Source of the DNA: Acholeplasmataceae bacterium UBA2284
Lineage (GTDB): Bacteria; Bacillota_I; Bacilli_A; Acholeplasmatales; Acholeplasmataceae
Length of the DNA stretch: 64,000 nt
Reading direction: 5' to 3'
Assembly: GCA_002345705.1 (NCBI GenBank)
Contig: DDWO01000023.1
Span: 70,053 to 134,052, forward strand
Shown here one piece after another: positions 43,828-51,939 of the stretch. Made by a program: the position numbers and the translations under genes. The notes under the pieces were generated by a model. That model did not search any database, was not told where the DNA came from, and was given only the letters and a program-made list of their open reading frames with translations. How positions within the stretch are numbered: position 1 is the stretch's first letter; each line of letters starts with the position of its first letter.

Positions 43828-44233
43828 AATCGCATTCGTTTGTGTTCATAATAGTTGTAGAAGTCAAATGGCAGAAGCCATTACAAAAGAGCTTGCTTCA
43901 GATTTCTTTGAAGCATATAGCGCGGGTACTGAAACAAAGCCTAGAATCAATCAAGATGCAGTTAGAATCATTAAGGATTTATATAAGGTTGATATGAACT
44001 TAACTCAAAAGTCTAAACTACTAGATGATATTCCTCAAGAGCTTGATGTATTGGTCACTATGGGCTGCAATGTCGAATGTCCATTCATTCCTACTCAGCA
44101 TAGAGAAGACTGGGGATTAGATGATCCAACGGGATTACCTGATGAAGCATTCTTGCATACAGCAAAGGTCATTAAGGAAAAACTATTATTACTACGAGAA
44201 CGCATTGAAAATAAAGAAATAGATATTCAATAG
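43814..44233 (+). CDS. arsC: Arsenate reductase, LMW-phosphatase type
   Basis: A 139-residue enzyme that reduces As(V) to As(III). The P-loop CVHNSCRSQMAEA has the nucleophile Cys 10, and WGLDDPTGLPDEAF holds the general-acid Asp. The redox Cys pair is MGCNVECP (Cys 85 and Cys 89). That spacing differs from the thioredoxin-linked S. aureus enzyme (82 and 89) and resembles the MGCxxxCP branch seen in other phyla. Last gene of arsR-arsP-trx-acr3-arsC; SD AAAGGAGA within the end of acr3. Confidence 0.93.
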   Translation: MKKLKIAFVCVHNSCRSQMAEAITKELASDFFEAYSAGTETKPRINQDAVRIIKDLYKVDMNLTQKSKLLDDIPQELDVLVTMGCNVECPFIPTQHREDWGLDDPTGLPDEAFLHTAKVIKEKLLLLRERIENKEIDIQ

Positions 44234-44256
44234 AAACGGAGAAATCCGTTTTTTTA
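44234..44256 (+). terminator. Terminator of the ars operon
   Basis: AAACGGA (44234-44240) pairs with TCCGTTT (44245-44251) with a GAAA loop and a T run, directly after the arsC stop. Confidence 0.9.
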
Positions 44257-44327
44257 TTTAGCAAATCAATAATGTTTCATGATAGAATGAAGTCAAATAG
44301 AAAGACTTAATTTAAAGGAGTCAATTC

Positions 44328-45464
44328 ATGCTACTATCAAGCAGTGTTGCAGAACAAATTGTAGACCAACTATCCAAGGTTATGGACCACCATATTAATA
44401 TTATGGATATTAACGGAACCATTATATCCTCTACCGATCCAAACCGTATTGGAACCACCCACGGTGGTGCAGTAAGAATTATCAAAGAAAAACTTAAAGA
44501 GCTATTGATTGAGGCAAATGATGAATATGTTGGGGCTAGAAATGGTATTAATCTTCCTATTGAATTCAACAATGAAATCATTGGTGTCATCGGTCTAACA
44601 GGAAGAAGTGAAGAAGTCTTCAAATATGGTCAAATCATTAAGAAGATGACTGAAGTTTTACTATTAGACACCTATGTCAGAGAACAAAAAAATATCGAAC
44701 AAAAGGCTAAGGATCGATTCTTAGAGGAATGGATATTTGGCAGATATGATACCAATCATCCACAGGAATTTAAAGCCCGTGCTCAAATGCTAGGAATTGA
44801 TACGCATAGTGCAAAAAGAGTGCTCGTTTTCTCAGTCAAGAAAGCGGATAACTCCTCAGCAAGTGATCAGCTTCAAACCGATATCTCTCATCGCTTAAGA
44901 AATCATTTAAAGTCTTATCCACAATCCTTTCTATTTAGGACTTCAACATTATTTATTTGTGTATTCAACAGAATACCAGATGAAGAGATAAAAATGATTG
45001 CTAAAGAAATAGAAATCATTGTTACAGAGCATTTTAAATGCAAAATATTCATAGGAATTGATTCTGATGACCCTAAACCTATCAAAGTATCATTTAAAAA
45101 TGCAAATACAGCACTTCAAGCAAGCATCAAATCTAATGAAAACATTAACATTTATGATGTAGTCAATTTTGACATCTTTATCAATACCATGCTTTCTAAG
45201 TATAAGGAAGACTTCCTTGAAAAGTTCTTCAATCAATCCAGTCAAGCAGATATTAAAGAATATATTGATATTTTAAGAGTGTTCTACGCATGCGAAGGAT
45301 CCATTAACGATGCAAGTCAAGAGCTATTCATTCATAAAAACACACTTCAATATAGACTAAATAAAATCTATATGTTAACTGGTTTTGATCCAAGAAAGAT
45401 TAGTTTATCTTATATGTTTGTTATAGCAATCAAGATTTACGACTCTCTACAGTCAGAAAAATAA
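44328..45464 (+). CDS. CdaR-family (sugar diacid) transcriptional regulator
   Basis: A 378-residue regulator. Residues 3-135 form a sugar-diacid recognition domain (AEQIVDQLSKVMDHHINIMD, STDPNRIGTTHGGA, GVIGLTG), the middle is the GGDEF-like insert of this family, and the C-terminus carries a PucR-type helix-turn-helix (INDASQELFIHKNTLQYRLNKI). CdaR of E. coli controls glucarate, galactarate and glycerate use. Here the permease and glycerate kinase genes follow after a terminator, so they are the likely targets. SD AAAGGAG; an extended -10, TGATAGAAT, is at 44280-44288. Confidence 0.9.
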   Translation: MLLSSSVAEQIVDQLSKVMDHHINIMDINGTIISSTDPNRIGTTHGGAVRIIKEKLKELLIEANDEYVGARNGINLPIEFNNEIIGVIGLTGRSEEVFKYGQIIKKMTEVLLLDTYVREQKNIEQKAKDRFLEEWIFGRYDTNHPQEFKARAQMLGIDTHSAKRVLVFSVKKADNSSASDQLQTDISHRLRNHLKSYPQSFLFRTSTLFICVFNRIPDEEIKMIAKEIEIIVTEHFKCKIFIGIDSDDPKPIKVSFKNANTALQASIKSNENINIYDVVNFDIFINTMLSKYKEDFLEKFFNQSSQADIKEYIDILRVFYACEGSINDASQELFIHKNTLQYRLNKIYMLTGFDPRKISLSYMFVIAIKIYDSLQSEK

Positions 45465-45478
45465 AGAAAAAATGTTAC

Positions 45479-45505
45479 AGGTACCTAAATGTGGTGCCTT
45501 TTTTT
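45479..45505 (+). terminator. Terminator of the cdaR-like gene
   Basis: AGGTACC (45479-45485) pairs with GGTGCCT (45493-45499) with one G-U pair, followed by Ts. It separates regulator and transporter transcription. Confidence 0.8.
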
Positions 45506-45597
45506 GTTTTCTATACTATATGAAAGGGCTATCATTTTCCATATAATAAAACTAGATTTTAAAACCCATTCAACAAAAAATAGGAGGTTTAAAAACC

Positions 45598-46980
45598 ATG
45601 TTAACTGGGATTTGGTTATTTGTAGGTTTAATTATCGCTATTGTGGTAATGATCCTAATGATTTCAAAATTAAAGATACATCCATTTATCGCGATTATGG
45701 CTGTATCCATCGTGCTTGCATTATTCTCGCTTCCGATTGCTAATGTTCCTGGAACAATTGCTGCTGGATTCGGTGGTATTATGTCAGGTATCGGTATTGT
45801 TATCATTTTAGGGGCATTAATCGGTTTCATCGTTGAAAAGACTGGAGCAGCATTAACAATTGCTGATACAGTTGTTAAGGTTGTTGGTAAAAAACATCCT
45901 GAAATGGCAATGATGATTATGGGTTGGATCGTATCCATTCCAGTATTCTGTGACTCAGGGTTTATTATTCTAGACCCAATTAGAAAATCAATGAGTAAGA
46001 TGACGAAGAAGTCATCTGTAGCAATGGCAGTTGCTCTATCACTTGGTCTTTATGCATCTCACGTGTTTATCCCACCAACACCAGGTCCAATTGCTGCTGC
46101 AAACTCAGTCGGTTTAGGTACTAGTTTATTACTCGTTATGGGTGTTGGTGCATTAGTTTCTGTATTTGCTTTAATTCCTTCATATTTCTTTGCACTTTAT
46201 ATTGGCAAGAAAGTTAAGGTAGAAGCAGATACTGATGATGATGTTAATCCAAATGCTGCTGCAGAAGCTTTTGCTAAATTAAGAGCAAGCTATGGTAAGC
46301 TTCCAAATGCATGGTTGTCATTTGCTCCAATTATTGTTCCAATCTTAGCGATGGCTATGGGTACAATTGCTAAAGTATTAGCATGGACTTCACTTCCATT
46401 CTGGGGATTCATCGGGCATCCAATTATTGCGTTATCACTAGGTGTTATCTTTGGTGTGGTATTACTTTACACAACAAATAAGATCAAAGATTTTAATTTC
46501 TTAACCAATGAAAATCTTAAGATTGTTGGGCCAATTCTATTTATTACCGCTGCTGGTGGTGTATTAGGTAAGGTTATTGCTGATGCAGGCGTAGTTGCTT
46601 TTGTCAGTGGCAATGCAGATGCACTTAAGGTTTTAGGTATTCTATTCCCATTCATCGTTGCTGCTATCCTTAAGATCGCTCAAGGTTCTTCAACAGTTGC
46701 AATCGTTACAACTGCTGCAATGATGGGTACATATGCTGATCCAGCATCTGTTATGCAAGCTTTAGGATTTGTTACTCCATTCTCTGCTGCATTAGTTGTT
46801 ATGGCTATTGGTGCAGGTGCAATGACAGTATCTCATGCTAACGACAGTTATTTCTGGGTTGTTACTAACATGAGTGGAATGACTCCAGATCAAGGCTATA
46901 AGACACAAACATTAGGAACACTTATTTCTGGTATAAGTTCAATTATTGGCATATTACTATTAAGCGTACTCTTCTTATAA
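45598..46980 (+). CDS. GntP-family gluconate/glycerate permease
   Basis: A 460-residue secondary transporter with about twelve transmembrane segments. The GntP family blocks are seen: GFGGIMSGIGIVIILGALIG, SIPVFCDSGFIILDPI, SLGLYASHVFIPPTPGPIAAA, AQGSSTVAIVTTAAMM and SHANDSYFWVVTNMSG. Members import gluconate, glycerate or related sugar acids with protons. The glycerate kinase gene downstream makes glycerate the best guess. SD AGGAGG; TATAAT at 45542-45547 with a weak -35, which would fit an activator such as CdaR. Confidence 0.92.
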   Translation: MLTGIWLFVGLIIAIVVMILMISKLKIHPFIAIMAVSIVLALFSLPIANVPGTIAAGFGGIMSGIGIVIILGALIGFIVEKTGAALTIADTVVKVVGKKHPEMAMMIMGWIVSIPVFCDSGFIILDPIRKSMSKMTKKSSVAMAVALSLGLYASHVFIPPTPGPIAAANSVGLGTSLLLVMGVGALVSVFALIPSYFFALYIGKKVKVEADTDDDVNPNAAAEAFAKLRASYGKLPNAWLSFAPIIVPILAMAMGTIAKVLAWTSLPFWGFIGHPIIALSLGVIFGVVLLYTTNKIKDFNFLTNENLKIVGPILFITAAGGVLGKVIADAGVVAFVSGNADALKVLGILFPFIVAAILKIAQGSSTVAIVTTAAMMGTYADPASVMQALGFVTPFSAALVVMAIGAGAMTVSHANDSYFWVVTNMSGMTPDQGYKTQTLGTLISGISSIIGILLLSVLFL

Positions 46981-46998
46981 GAGTTGACATGATAATAT

Positions 46999-47025
46999 AG
47001 AGATTGCCGCTTGGTAATCTCTTTT
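46999..47025 (+). terminator. Intercistronic hairpin between permease and glycerate kinase genes
   Basis: AGAGATTGCC (46999-47008) pairs with GGTAATCTCT (47013-47022) around a GCTT loop, with only three further Ts. It may be a leaky terminator or an mRNA-stabilising hairpin, since the next SD is only about ten bases on. Confidence 0.6.
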
Positions 47026-47046
47026 CATTAAAAAAGGAGGACATCT

Positions 47047-48171
47047 ATGAAAAGATTTGTGATTATTCCTGATTCTTTCAAAGGCACATTATCGAGCATA
47101 CAAGTTTGCGATATTCTTGAAAAAGAAATAAGAAAAAAATTTAATCCAGTCGAAATCAAGAAAATACCGGTTGCTGATGGTGGTGAAGGAAGTGTAGATG
47201 CATTTCTAACCGCAGATGGTGGAAAGAAAGTTTATGCAGAAGTTAGCGGACCTTATTTTGAAAAGATGACATCCTTTTATGGATTAATTGATGGGGGAAA
47301 AACAGCAGTCATAGAAATGGCTGCCTGTGCTGGTTTACCACTTGTAGAACATAAAAAAGATCCTTCAAAGACAACAACGTATGGCTTTGGTGAACTCATT
47401 TTACATGCAATGGATCAAGGTGTTAATAAAATTATTTTAGGCCTTGGTGGAAGTGCTACAAATGATGGTGGAGCTGGATTCGCTGCAGCACTAGGTGTAA
47501 AGTTTTTTGACAATCATAACAAAGTATTTGTTCCAGTTGGTGGAACACTATCGAAGATTCATAAAATTGATGTTTCTAAAATGGATCAAAGACTTAAAAA
47601 AATAGATTTTGTCACCATGTGTGATATCGATAATCCTTTGTTTGGTACTGAAGGAGCTGCTTATATCTTCAGCCCTCAAAAGGGTGCAGATGAAAAAATG
47701 GTTCTGTTCCTAGATCAAAATTTAAAGGATTTCGCAAGGGTGGTTGAAAAGGAATTAGGATTCTCAGATCCATACTTCAAGGGTGCAGGTGCAGCAGGGG
47801 GATTAGGATATGGAACCAAAGTCTTTTTAAACTCAAAGATTCAAATGGGAATTGAAACTGTACTAGATGTTATGCACTTTGATACACTAGCAAAAGATGT
47901 TGATTATGTCATCACAGGTGAAGGTAGCCTAGATTTGCAATCTCTTAGAGGTAAGGTTGTTATCGGTGTTGCTAGAAGAGCGAAGAAGCTTAAATCAAAG
48001 GTAATTGCGGTTGTTGGTCAAACCTTAGGTAATCAAGATTTATATTTAGCTGAGGGTATTGATTATATCGTTGTTACTAACTATTTAAAGCTTCCATTCA
48101 GTGAAGTGAAAAAAAGAGCAGAAATCGATATGGTTTATACATTTAACAGTTTTTTGGATCAAATCAAATAG
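47047..48171 (+). CDS. Glycerate kinase (GlxK/GarK family)
   Basis: A 374-residue kinase that phosphorylates D-glycerate (to 2-phosphoglycerate in the GarK/GlxK family) and so feeds glycolysis. Diagnostic blocks: IIPDSFKGTLSS at the N-terminus, IPVADGGEGSVDAF, EMAACAGLPLV, LGLGGSATNDGGAG, GAGAAGGLGYG and VITGEGSLDLQSLRGK. SD AAGGAGG. With the CdaR-type regulator and GntP-type permease it forms a glycerate uptake and use module. Confidence 0.94.
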   Translation: MKRFVIIPDSFKGTLSSIQVCDILEKEIRKKFNPVEIKKIPVADGGEGSVDAFLTADGGKKVYAEVSGPYFEKMTSFYGLIDGGKTAVIEMAACAGLPLVEHKKDPSKTTTYGFGELILHAMDQGVNKIILGLGGSATNDGGAGFAAALGVKFFDNHNKVFVPVGGTLSKIHKIDVSKMDQRLKKIDFVTMCDIDNPLFGTEGAAYIFSPQKGADEKMVLFLDQNLKDFARVVEKELGFSDPYFKGAGAAGGLGYGTKVFLNSKIQMGIETVLDVMHFDTLAKDVDYVITGEGSLDLQSLRGKVVIGVARRAKKLKSKVIAVVGQTLGNQDLYLAEGIDYIVVTNYLKLPFSEVKKRAEIDMVYTFNSFLDQIK

Positions 48172-48174
48172 AAA

Positions 48175-48208
48175 AAGAAGGATGCATGAGTCGCCATGCA
48201 TCCTTCTT
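48175..48208. terminator. Strong bidirectional terminator
   Basis: AAGAAGGATGCATG (48175-48188) pairs perfectly with CATGCATCCTTCTT (48195-48208). It separates the glycerate kinase gene (+) from the small membrane protein gene (-), whose stop codon it touches. Confidence 0.9.
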
Positions 48209-48410
48209 ATATATTTAAACCGAAAATTGCTAAGAGTAATAGAGTGATAATAATGCCTATTGCATAGACAAGAATCACCTTTTTAAGTGTAAATAAAAAG
48301 CCTTTTTTGATTATAAATAGTAAAGCGACTAATATGTTGATTCCAGGAATCCAGATCAAAATGGAAAATACGATCCAATCAAAAATTGTAAAATCATCTT
48401 TTTTAAACAT
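48207..48410 (-). CDS. Small two-TM membrane protein
   Basis: A 67-residue protein with two transmembrane segments (about 10-33 and 42-62) separated by a basic turn (IKKGFLFTLKK). A good minus-strand SD, AAAGGTGGG, stands before the ATG, and the strong terminator lies at its end, so I consider it a real gene although no family is recognised. It is convergent with the glycerate kinase gene. Confidence 0.65.
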   Translation of the reverse strand: MFKKDDFTIFDWIVFSILIWIPGINILVALLFIIKKGFLFTLKKVILVYAIGIIITLLLLAIFGLNI

Positions 48411-48538
48411 AAATACCCACCTTTTTGTTTATTTTATAGGAATTGATAAAAGTTTTATGGATATATGCATGTTAACAGCCACTTTTTATGTCAAATACAT
48501 CAAATTCATGTAAAATGTAAAAAAAAGGATGTGAATGT

Positions 48539-48895
48539 ATGAATAATCCACCAACATCAAAATTTGTAAATTATCAAAATCTATATTTTAAGGCAACATG
48601 GGTCATTTTGGTAATCAGCTGTGCGCTTGCAGTAATCGGTTATCTGATGGTTCAAGCAATGCTTTCCGCACCAATGATATTAGTGCAGTTCGCGACTTTT
48701 GTACTTTACTATCATGTGTTTCATTTCTTTTATGGCATTTTTAGTCTAATCTACTATTTCGCAAAGGTAAGAAAGAAAATTAAAAGCACTAAAATCTATA
48801 AGACCTTGATAGGGATTCTTATATCTCCTGCGAGTGCTTTTGCAGCTTATATTGCGGTTTTTCTAATTGCAGTATCAGCATGCTCTGCTAATTGA
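48539..48895 (+). CDS. Membrane protein of unknown function
   Basis: A 118-residue protein with three hydrophobic segments (about 18-40, 42-73 and 88-113) and no recognised domain. AAAAGGATG upstream is an acceptable SD, and TAAAAT at 48511-48516 a possible -10. It precedes the ABC exporter genes but has its own spacing of nearly 100 bases and is probably separate from them. Confidence 0.6.
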   Translation: MNNPPTSKFVNYQNLYFKATWVILVISCALAVIGYLMVQAMLSAPMILVQFATFVLYYHVFHFFYGIFSLIYYFAKVRKKIKSTKIYKTLIGILISPASAFAAYIAVFLIAVSACSAN

Positions 48896-48923
48896 TCTTT
48901 ACAATAAACTAGTATTTAAAGTA

Positions 48924-48952
48924 TTTACCATAGAATAAAATTATGCTATACT
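48924..48952 (+). promoter_or_regulatory. Promoter of the ABC-2 exporter genes
   Basis: TTTACC (48924-48929), 17 bases, TATACT (48947-48952) with an extended TGC before the -10. Confidence 0.65.
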
Positions 48953-48992
48953 ACCATTTAGATAATACGTAATCATGAAATGGGGTTATTCT

Positions 48993-49898
48993 ATGGACTA
49001 TATTGTGAGAGTTGAAAATCTCGTCAAAAGCTATGGCGATGTTTTAGCGGTCAATGATATTTCCTTTTCGGTGAGAAGAGGAAGTCTTTTTGCTTTTTTA
49101 GGACCAAATGGTGCAGGTAAGTCAACAACCATCAACATTATGACGACATTGCTAGATGCTAATAGTGGAAGAGTTTACTTAAATGAACAAACTGATGATG
49201 TCTATTTTAGAAATAAAATTGGTGTGGTTTTTCAAAATAACGTTTTAGATAATGACTTGACAGTCAAAGAAAACTTAATCTACCGTGGTTCCTTATATAT
49301 GAATGATAAGAAACTTGTATTGAAAAGATATGAGGAGCTTAAATCATATTTAAACTTCGGTGAATTTGAAAATCAAAGATATAAAACACTATCAGGTGGA
49401 CAAAAAAGAAGAGCTGAAATTGCTAGAGCTTTATTTTCTAATCCTGAGATACTTCTTTTGGATGAACCTACAACGGGATTAGATCCCGAAACTAGACAAA
49501 TCGTCTGGAAGGTTATCGATGATTTAAAAAATAATCATGGAATGACTATATTTTTAACAACTCATTATATGGAAGAAGCATCCAATGCTGACCATGTTGT
49601 GATTATCAATAAAGGAAAGATTGTTTGTGAAGGTACTCCTGCACAGCTGAAACAAAAATATAGCTATGATCGATTAAAGGTAGTTCCTTTCGACAAAAAA
49701 ATAATGGCTGATTTTCTTTCCGCCAGTCAAAGACCATATGAAAAAATAGCTGATCAATATATCATGGCTGTGGAAGATGCTAAGGATGCTATATCCTTAA
49801 TTAATCAAATGAAGGATAATATAAAGCAGTTTGAAGTTTTAAAGGGAACGATGGATGATGTATTCATCAATGTTGTAGGTGGTGAGCATAATGTATGA
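48993..49898 (+). CDS. ABC-2 type exporter, ATP-binding subunit (DrrA-like)
   Basis: A 301-residue ATPase. Walker A GPNGAGKST, Q-loop VVFQNNV, signature LSGGQKRRAEIARAL and Walker B ILLLDEPTTGLDP are all present. The C-terminal tail after about 220 ends LKGTMDDVFINVVG, like the DrrA drug and lipid exporter ATPases. ATG 48993 is favoured (GGGG at 48982) over an ATG at 48975 that has no SD. It pairs with the permease that overlaps its last codons. The cargo is unknown. Confidence 0.9.
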   Translation: MDYIVRVENLVKSYGDVLAVNDISFSVRRGSLFAFLGPNGAGKSTTINIMTTLLDANSGRVYLNEQTDDVYFRNKIGVVFQNNVLDNDLTVKENLIYRGSLYMNDKKLVLKRYEELKSYLNFGEFENQRYKTLSGGQKRRAEIARALFSNPEILLLDEPTTGLDPETRQIVWKVIDDLKNNHGMTIFLTTHYMEEASNADHVVIINKGKIVCEGTPAQLKQKYSYDRLKVVPFDKKIMADFLSASQRPYEKIADQYIMAVEDAKDAISLINQMKDNIKQFEVLKGTMDDVFINVVGGEHNV

Positions 49899-50784
49899 TT
49901 TATCAAATATGATTAAAAGAAATACCTTAATCTTTCTTAGAGATAAAACAGCAGTCTTCTTTTCGTTTCTAAGTGTTATTATTTTGCTTGCCCTATATTT
50001 CCTATTTATTGGAAGACAATATGTCGATGACTCAAACTTTGGTGACTTTGTTGTCAGCGATCAATTAAAAACCTTTTTATCAACCAGTGTTATTATGGGT
50101 GGTGTATTAGTAATCAATACCGTTTCACTTTCTCTAGGTGTCATGGGAAATGTCATTACAGATTTAGAATATCGAAGACTAGATGGATTTTTAGTGACTC
50201 CAGTCAAACGGTATAAGATTATTTTAAGCTACTACATCACTTCTATTATGGTTACATCAACCTTAACCATATTTATGTGGTTACTTACAGTTTTATACGT
50301 TGGTGTTTTTTCAGGATATTGGTATTCCTTCATGGTTATTATCAAAGCTTCTGGATTAATTTTTCTATTTACATTTATTTCTGCGACTTTAATGATATTT
50401 CTCACAACCCTATTAAAATCTGTAAATGCATTTGGAACATTATCTGGTGTATTAGGAACATTGATAGGCTTCATATCAGGAATTTACATGCCGTTATTTG
50501 TTTTAGGTAAAGCAATGGCCAATGTCGCATCAATTGTTCCATTCACACATATGACCATTCTATTAAAAAAGGTAATATTAGAAGAACCGTATGCTGCACT
50601 AGTATCTGAATCAGGATTTCCGGTTCAAGGAATACCTGAAATAGGAAAATTTTATGGAACCAATGAAATCGGAGTATTTGGTCATGATGTCAATATTTGG
50701 ATATTGCTTGCAGCATCCACGTTACTTGGCTTTGGACTCCTTTGGATATCTTACAGAAATATGAATAAAAAAATGGGAAAATAA
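49891..50784 (+). CDS. ABC-2 type exporter, permease subunit
   Basis: A 297-residue membrane protein with about six transmembrane segments of the ABC-2 family (KRNTLIFLRDKTAVFFSFLSVI; GNVITDLEYRRLDGFLVTPV; ISGIYMPLFVLGKAMANVASIVPFTH, the usual late ABC-2 signature). It overlaps the ATPase gene by eight bases; ATG 49891 is preceded by GGTGGTGAG, and upstream in-frame GTGs are part of that SD. Together they make a two-component exporter; the substrate cannot be inferred. Confidence 0.9.
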   Translation: MYDLSNMIKRNTLIFLRDKTAVFFSFLSVIILLALYFLFIGRQYVDDSNFGDFVVSDQLKTFLSTSVIMGGVLVINTVSLSLGVMGNVITDLEYRRLDGFLVTPVKRYKIILSYYITSIMVTSTLTIFMWLLTVLYVGVFSGYWYSFMVIIKASGLIFLFTFISATLMIFLTTLLKSVNAFGTLSGVLGTLIGFISGIYMPLFVLGKAMANVASIVPFTHMTILLKKVILEEPYAALVSESGFPVQGIPEIGKFYGTNEIGVFGHDVNIWILLAASTLLGFGLLWISYRNMNKKMGK

Positions 50785-50808
50785 AAATATAAATCAAATA
50801 TTTTTCAC

Positions 50809-50840
50809 AAAAGAACTCTAAAAATAAGGGTTCTTTTTTC
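50809..50840 (+). terminator. Terminator of the exporter genes
   Basis: AAAAGAACTC (50809-50818) pairs with GGGTTCTTTT (50828-50837) with one G-U pair, then Ts. Confidence 0.8.
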
Positions 50841-50842
50841 TC

Positions 50843-50908
50843 TTTACATAAAGTTTACATAAGCCTTACTTGTTCTTGGTTTCATCAAAAATCAAATTTC
50901 TATATAAT
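50843..50908 (+). promoter_or_regulatory. PhoP-box-like repeats and -10 of the pst operon
   Basis: TTTACAT at 50843-50849 and 50854-50860, then CTTACTT at 50865-50871, are repeated every 11 bases, like the TTAACA-type direct repeats bound by B. subtilis PhoP. TATAAT lies at 50903-50908, and the place of the -35 (about 50880-50885) has no good match, as expected for an activator-dependent promoter. The encoded PhoP homologue downstream is the natural regulator. Confidence 0.75.
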
Positions 50909-50939
50909 CAACATGTAAAAGAAAATAAGGAGAATAAAA

Positions 50940-51869
50940 ATGAGAAAATTAATCACTGTGTTCATGCTAGCATTTGTCTTAACATTAGCAGCTTGTACAC
51001 CAAAAGAAGATTTTAAAATGGAATCAAAGATTACAGTTTATACAAGAGATACAACATCAGGTACTCGTGATGGATTTATGAATGGTATTGGGTTTGCTGA
51101 AGCAGCAAAGAGTGATGATGTTCTAGTTACAGGATTTGTGATTAGAGATAACACAGCTCAGCTAAACGCGATGACAATTGATGAATATGGTATCGGCTAC
51201 ATTTCAACATCAAGCCTAAACGATTCAGTCAAAGGTTTATACTTTAACGGTGTTGCTCCCACAGAAGCAAATGTTATCAATAACACCTATGATTTAAAGC
51301 GTCCTTTTATGTGGATGGTCAGAGCAGATGGTGATTTCCCATCACAAACTGTCCAAGATTTAGTACATGCATTCGTAGCTTTCTTAGGTACAACAGATGC
51401 ATCAGACATTATTAACAATGCTGGAGCAATCGCACTACCTTCATCAGTCACTTGGGACTCAATTAAAGCAAACTATCCTATTACTCAACAAAACAATAGT
51501 ACAGTAACTGTAAGATTTGGTGGATCAGACTCAATCCAAAAGGTAGCTGAAGCTCTAACAGCAGCATTTACAGCTAAAGCTGGTAACTTCGTTGCAGAGC
51601 ATGATCATACAGGCTCTGGTGATGGTTGGAAGAGAACCAATGGTGACACTAAGGATCAAACAGTTGGTAAAGATGTAGGATTCTCATCAAGACCATTTAC
51701 TACATCAGAACTATCTAATGTAGTAGCTGATCAATACGGGCAACTAGCATGGGATGCTATTGTAGCAATCGTACATAAGAACAATCCAATTGATAATGTA
51801 ACTGCAGATACACTAAAGAAAATTTATAATGGTACTTATCTAACTTGGGCTGACGTTCCTAACGAATAA
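50940..51869 (+). CDS. pstS: Phosphate-binding lipoprotein PstS, apparently circularly permuted
   Basis: A 309-residue phosphate-binding lipoprotein (Cys 19 after TLAAC). Its two halves are in the reverse of the usual order. Residues about 30-160 carry what is normally the C-terminal half: TRDTTSGTRDGF (SGTR at 40-43), YGIGYISTSSLNDSVKGL, FNGVAPTEANVINNTYDLKRP. Residues about 188-309 carry what is normally the N-terminal half: TVRFGGSDSIQKVAEAL, HTGSGDGW (225-230), VGFSSRPF (Ser-Ser-Arg near 249-251), AIVHKNNPIDNVTADTLKKIYNGTYLTWADV, where it stops. Both phosphate-binding clusters are present once. Gene order and Pho box confirm the role. Confidence 0.93.
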   Translation: MRKLITVFMLAFVLTLAACTPKEDFKMESKITVYTRDTTSGTRDGFMNGIGFAEAAKSDDVLVTGFVIRDNTAQLNAMTIDEYGIGYISTSSLNDSVKGLYFNGVAPTEANVINNTYDLKRPFMWMVRADGDFPSQTVQDLVHAFVAFLGTTDASDIINNAGAIALPSSVTWDSIKANYPITQQNNSTVTVRFGGSDSIQKVAEALTAAFTAKAGNFVAEHDHTGSGDGWKRTNGDTKDQTVGKDVGFSSRPFTTSELSNVVADQYGQLAWDAIVAIVHKNNPIDNVTADTLKKIYNGTYLTWADVPNE

Positions 51870-51891
51870 AAAGTTGATTAAGAATTGTAAT

Positions 51892-51914
51892 AAGGGACTC
51901 AACACGAGTCCCTT
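51892..51914 (+). terminator. Hairpin between pstS and pstC
   Basis: AAGGGACTC (51892-51900) pairs perfectly with GAGTCCCTT (51906-51914) around AACAC, followed by GTTTC. It is probably a leaky terminator or RNA-stabilising stem that lets pstS be expressed above pstCAB. Confidence 0.7.
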
Positions 51915-51939
51915 GTTTCAGTAGAAAGGAATACATAAT

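Noticed and set aside
45489..45743. An 84-codon plus-strand frame before the GntP permease gene
   Set aside because: It overlaps the start of the permease in another frame, has no SD and begins inside the terminator at 45479-45505.
46984..46998. TTGACA followed by TAATAT after the GntP permease gene
   Set aside because: The spacing is only a few bases, too short for a promoter, and the hairpin at 46999 explains the region better.
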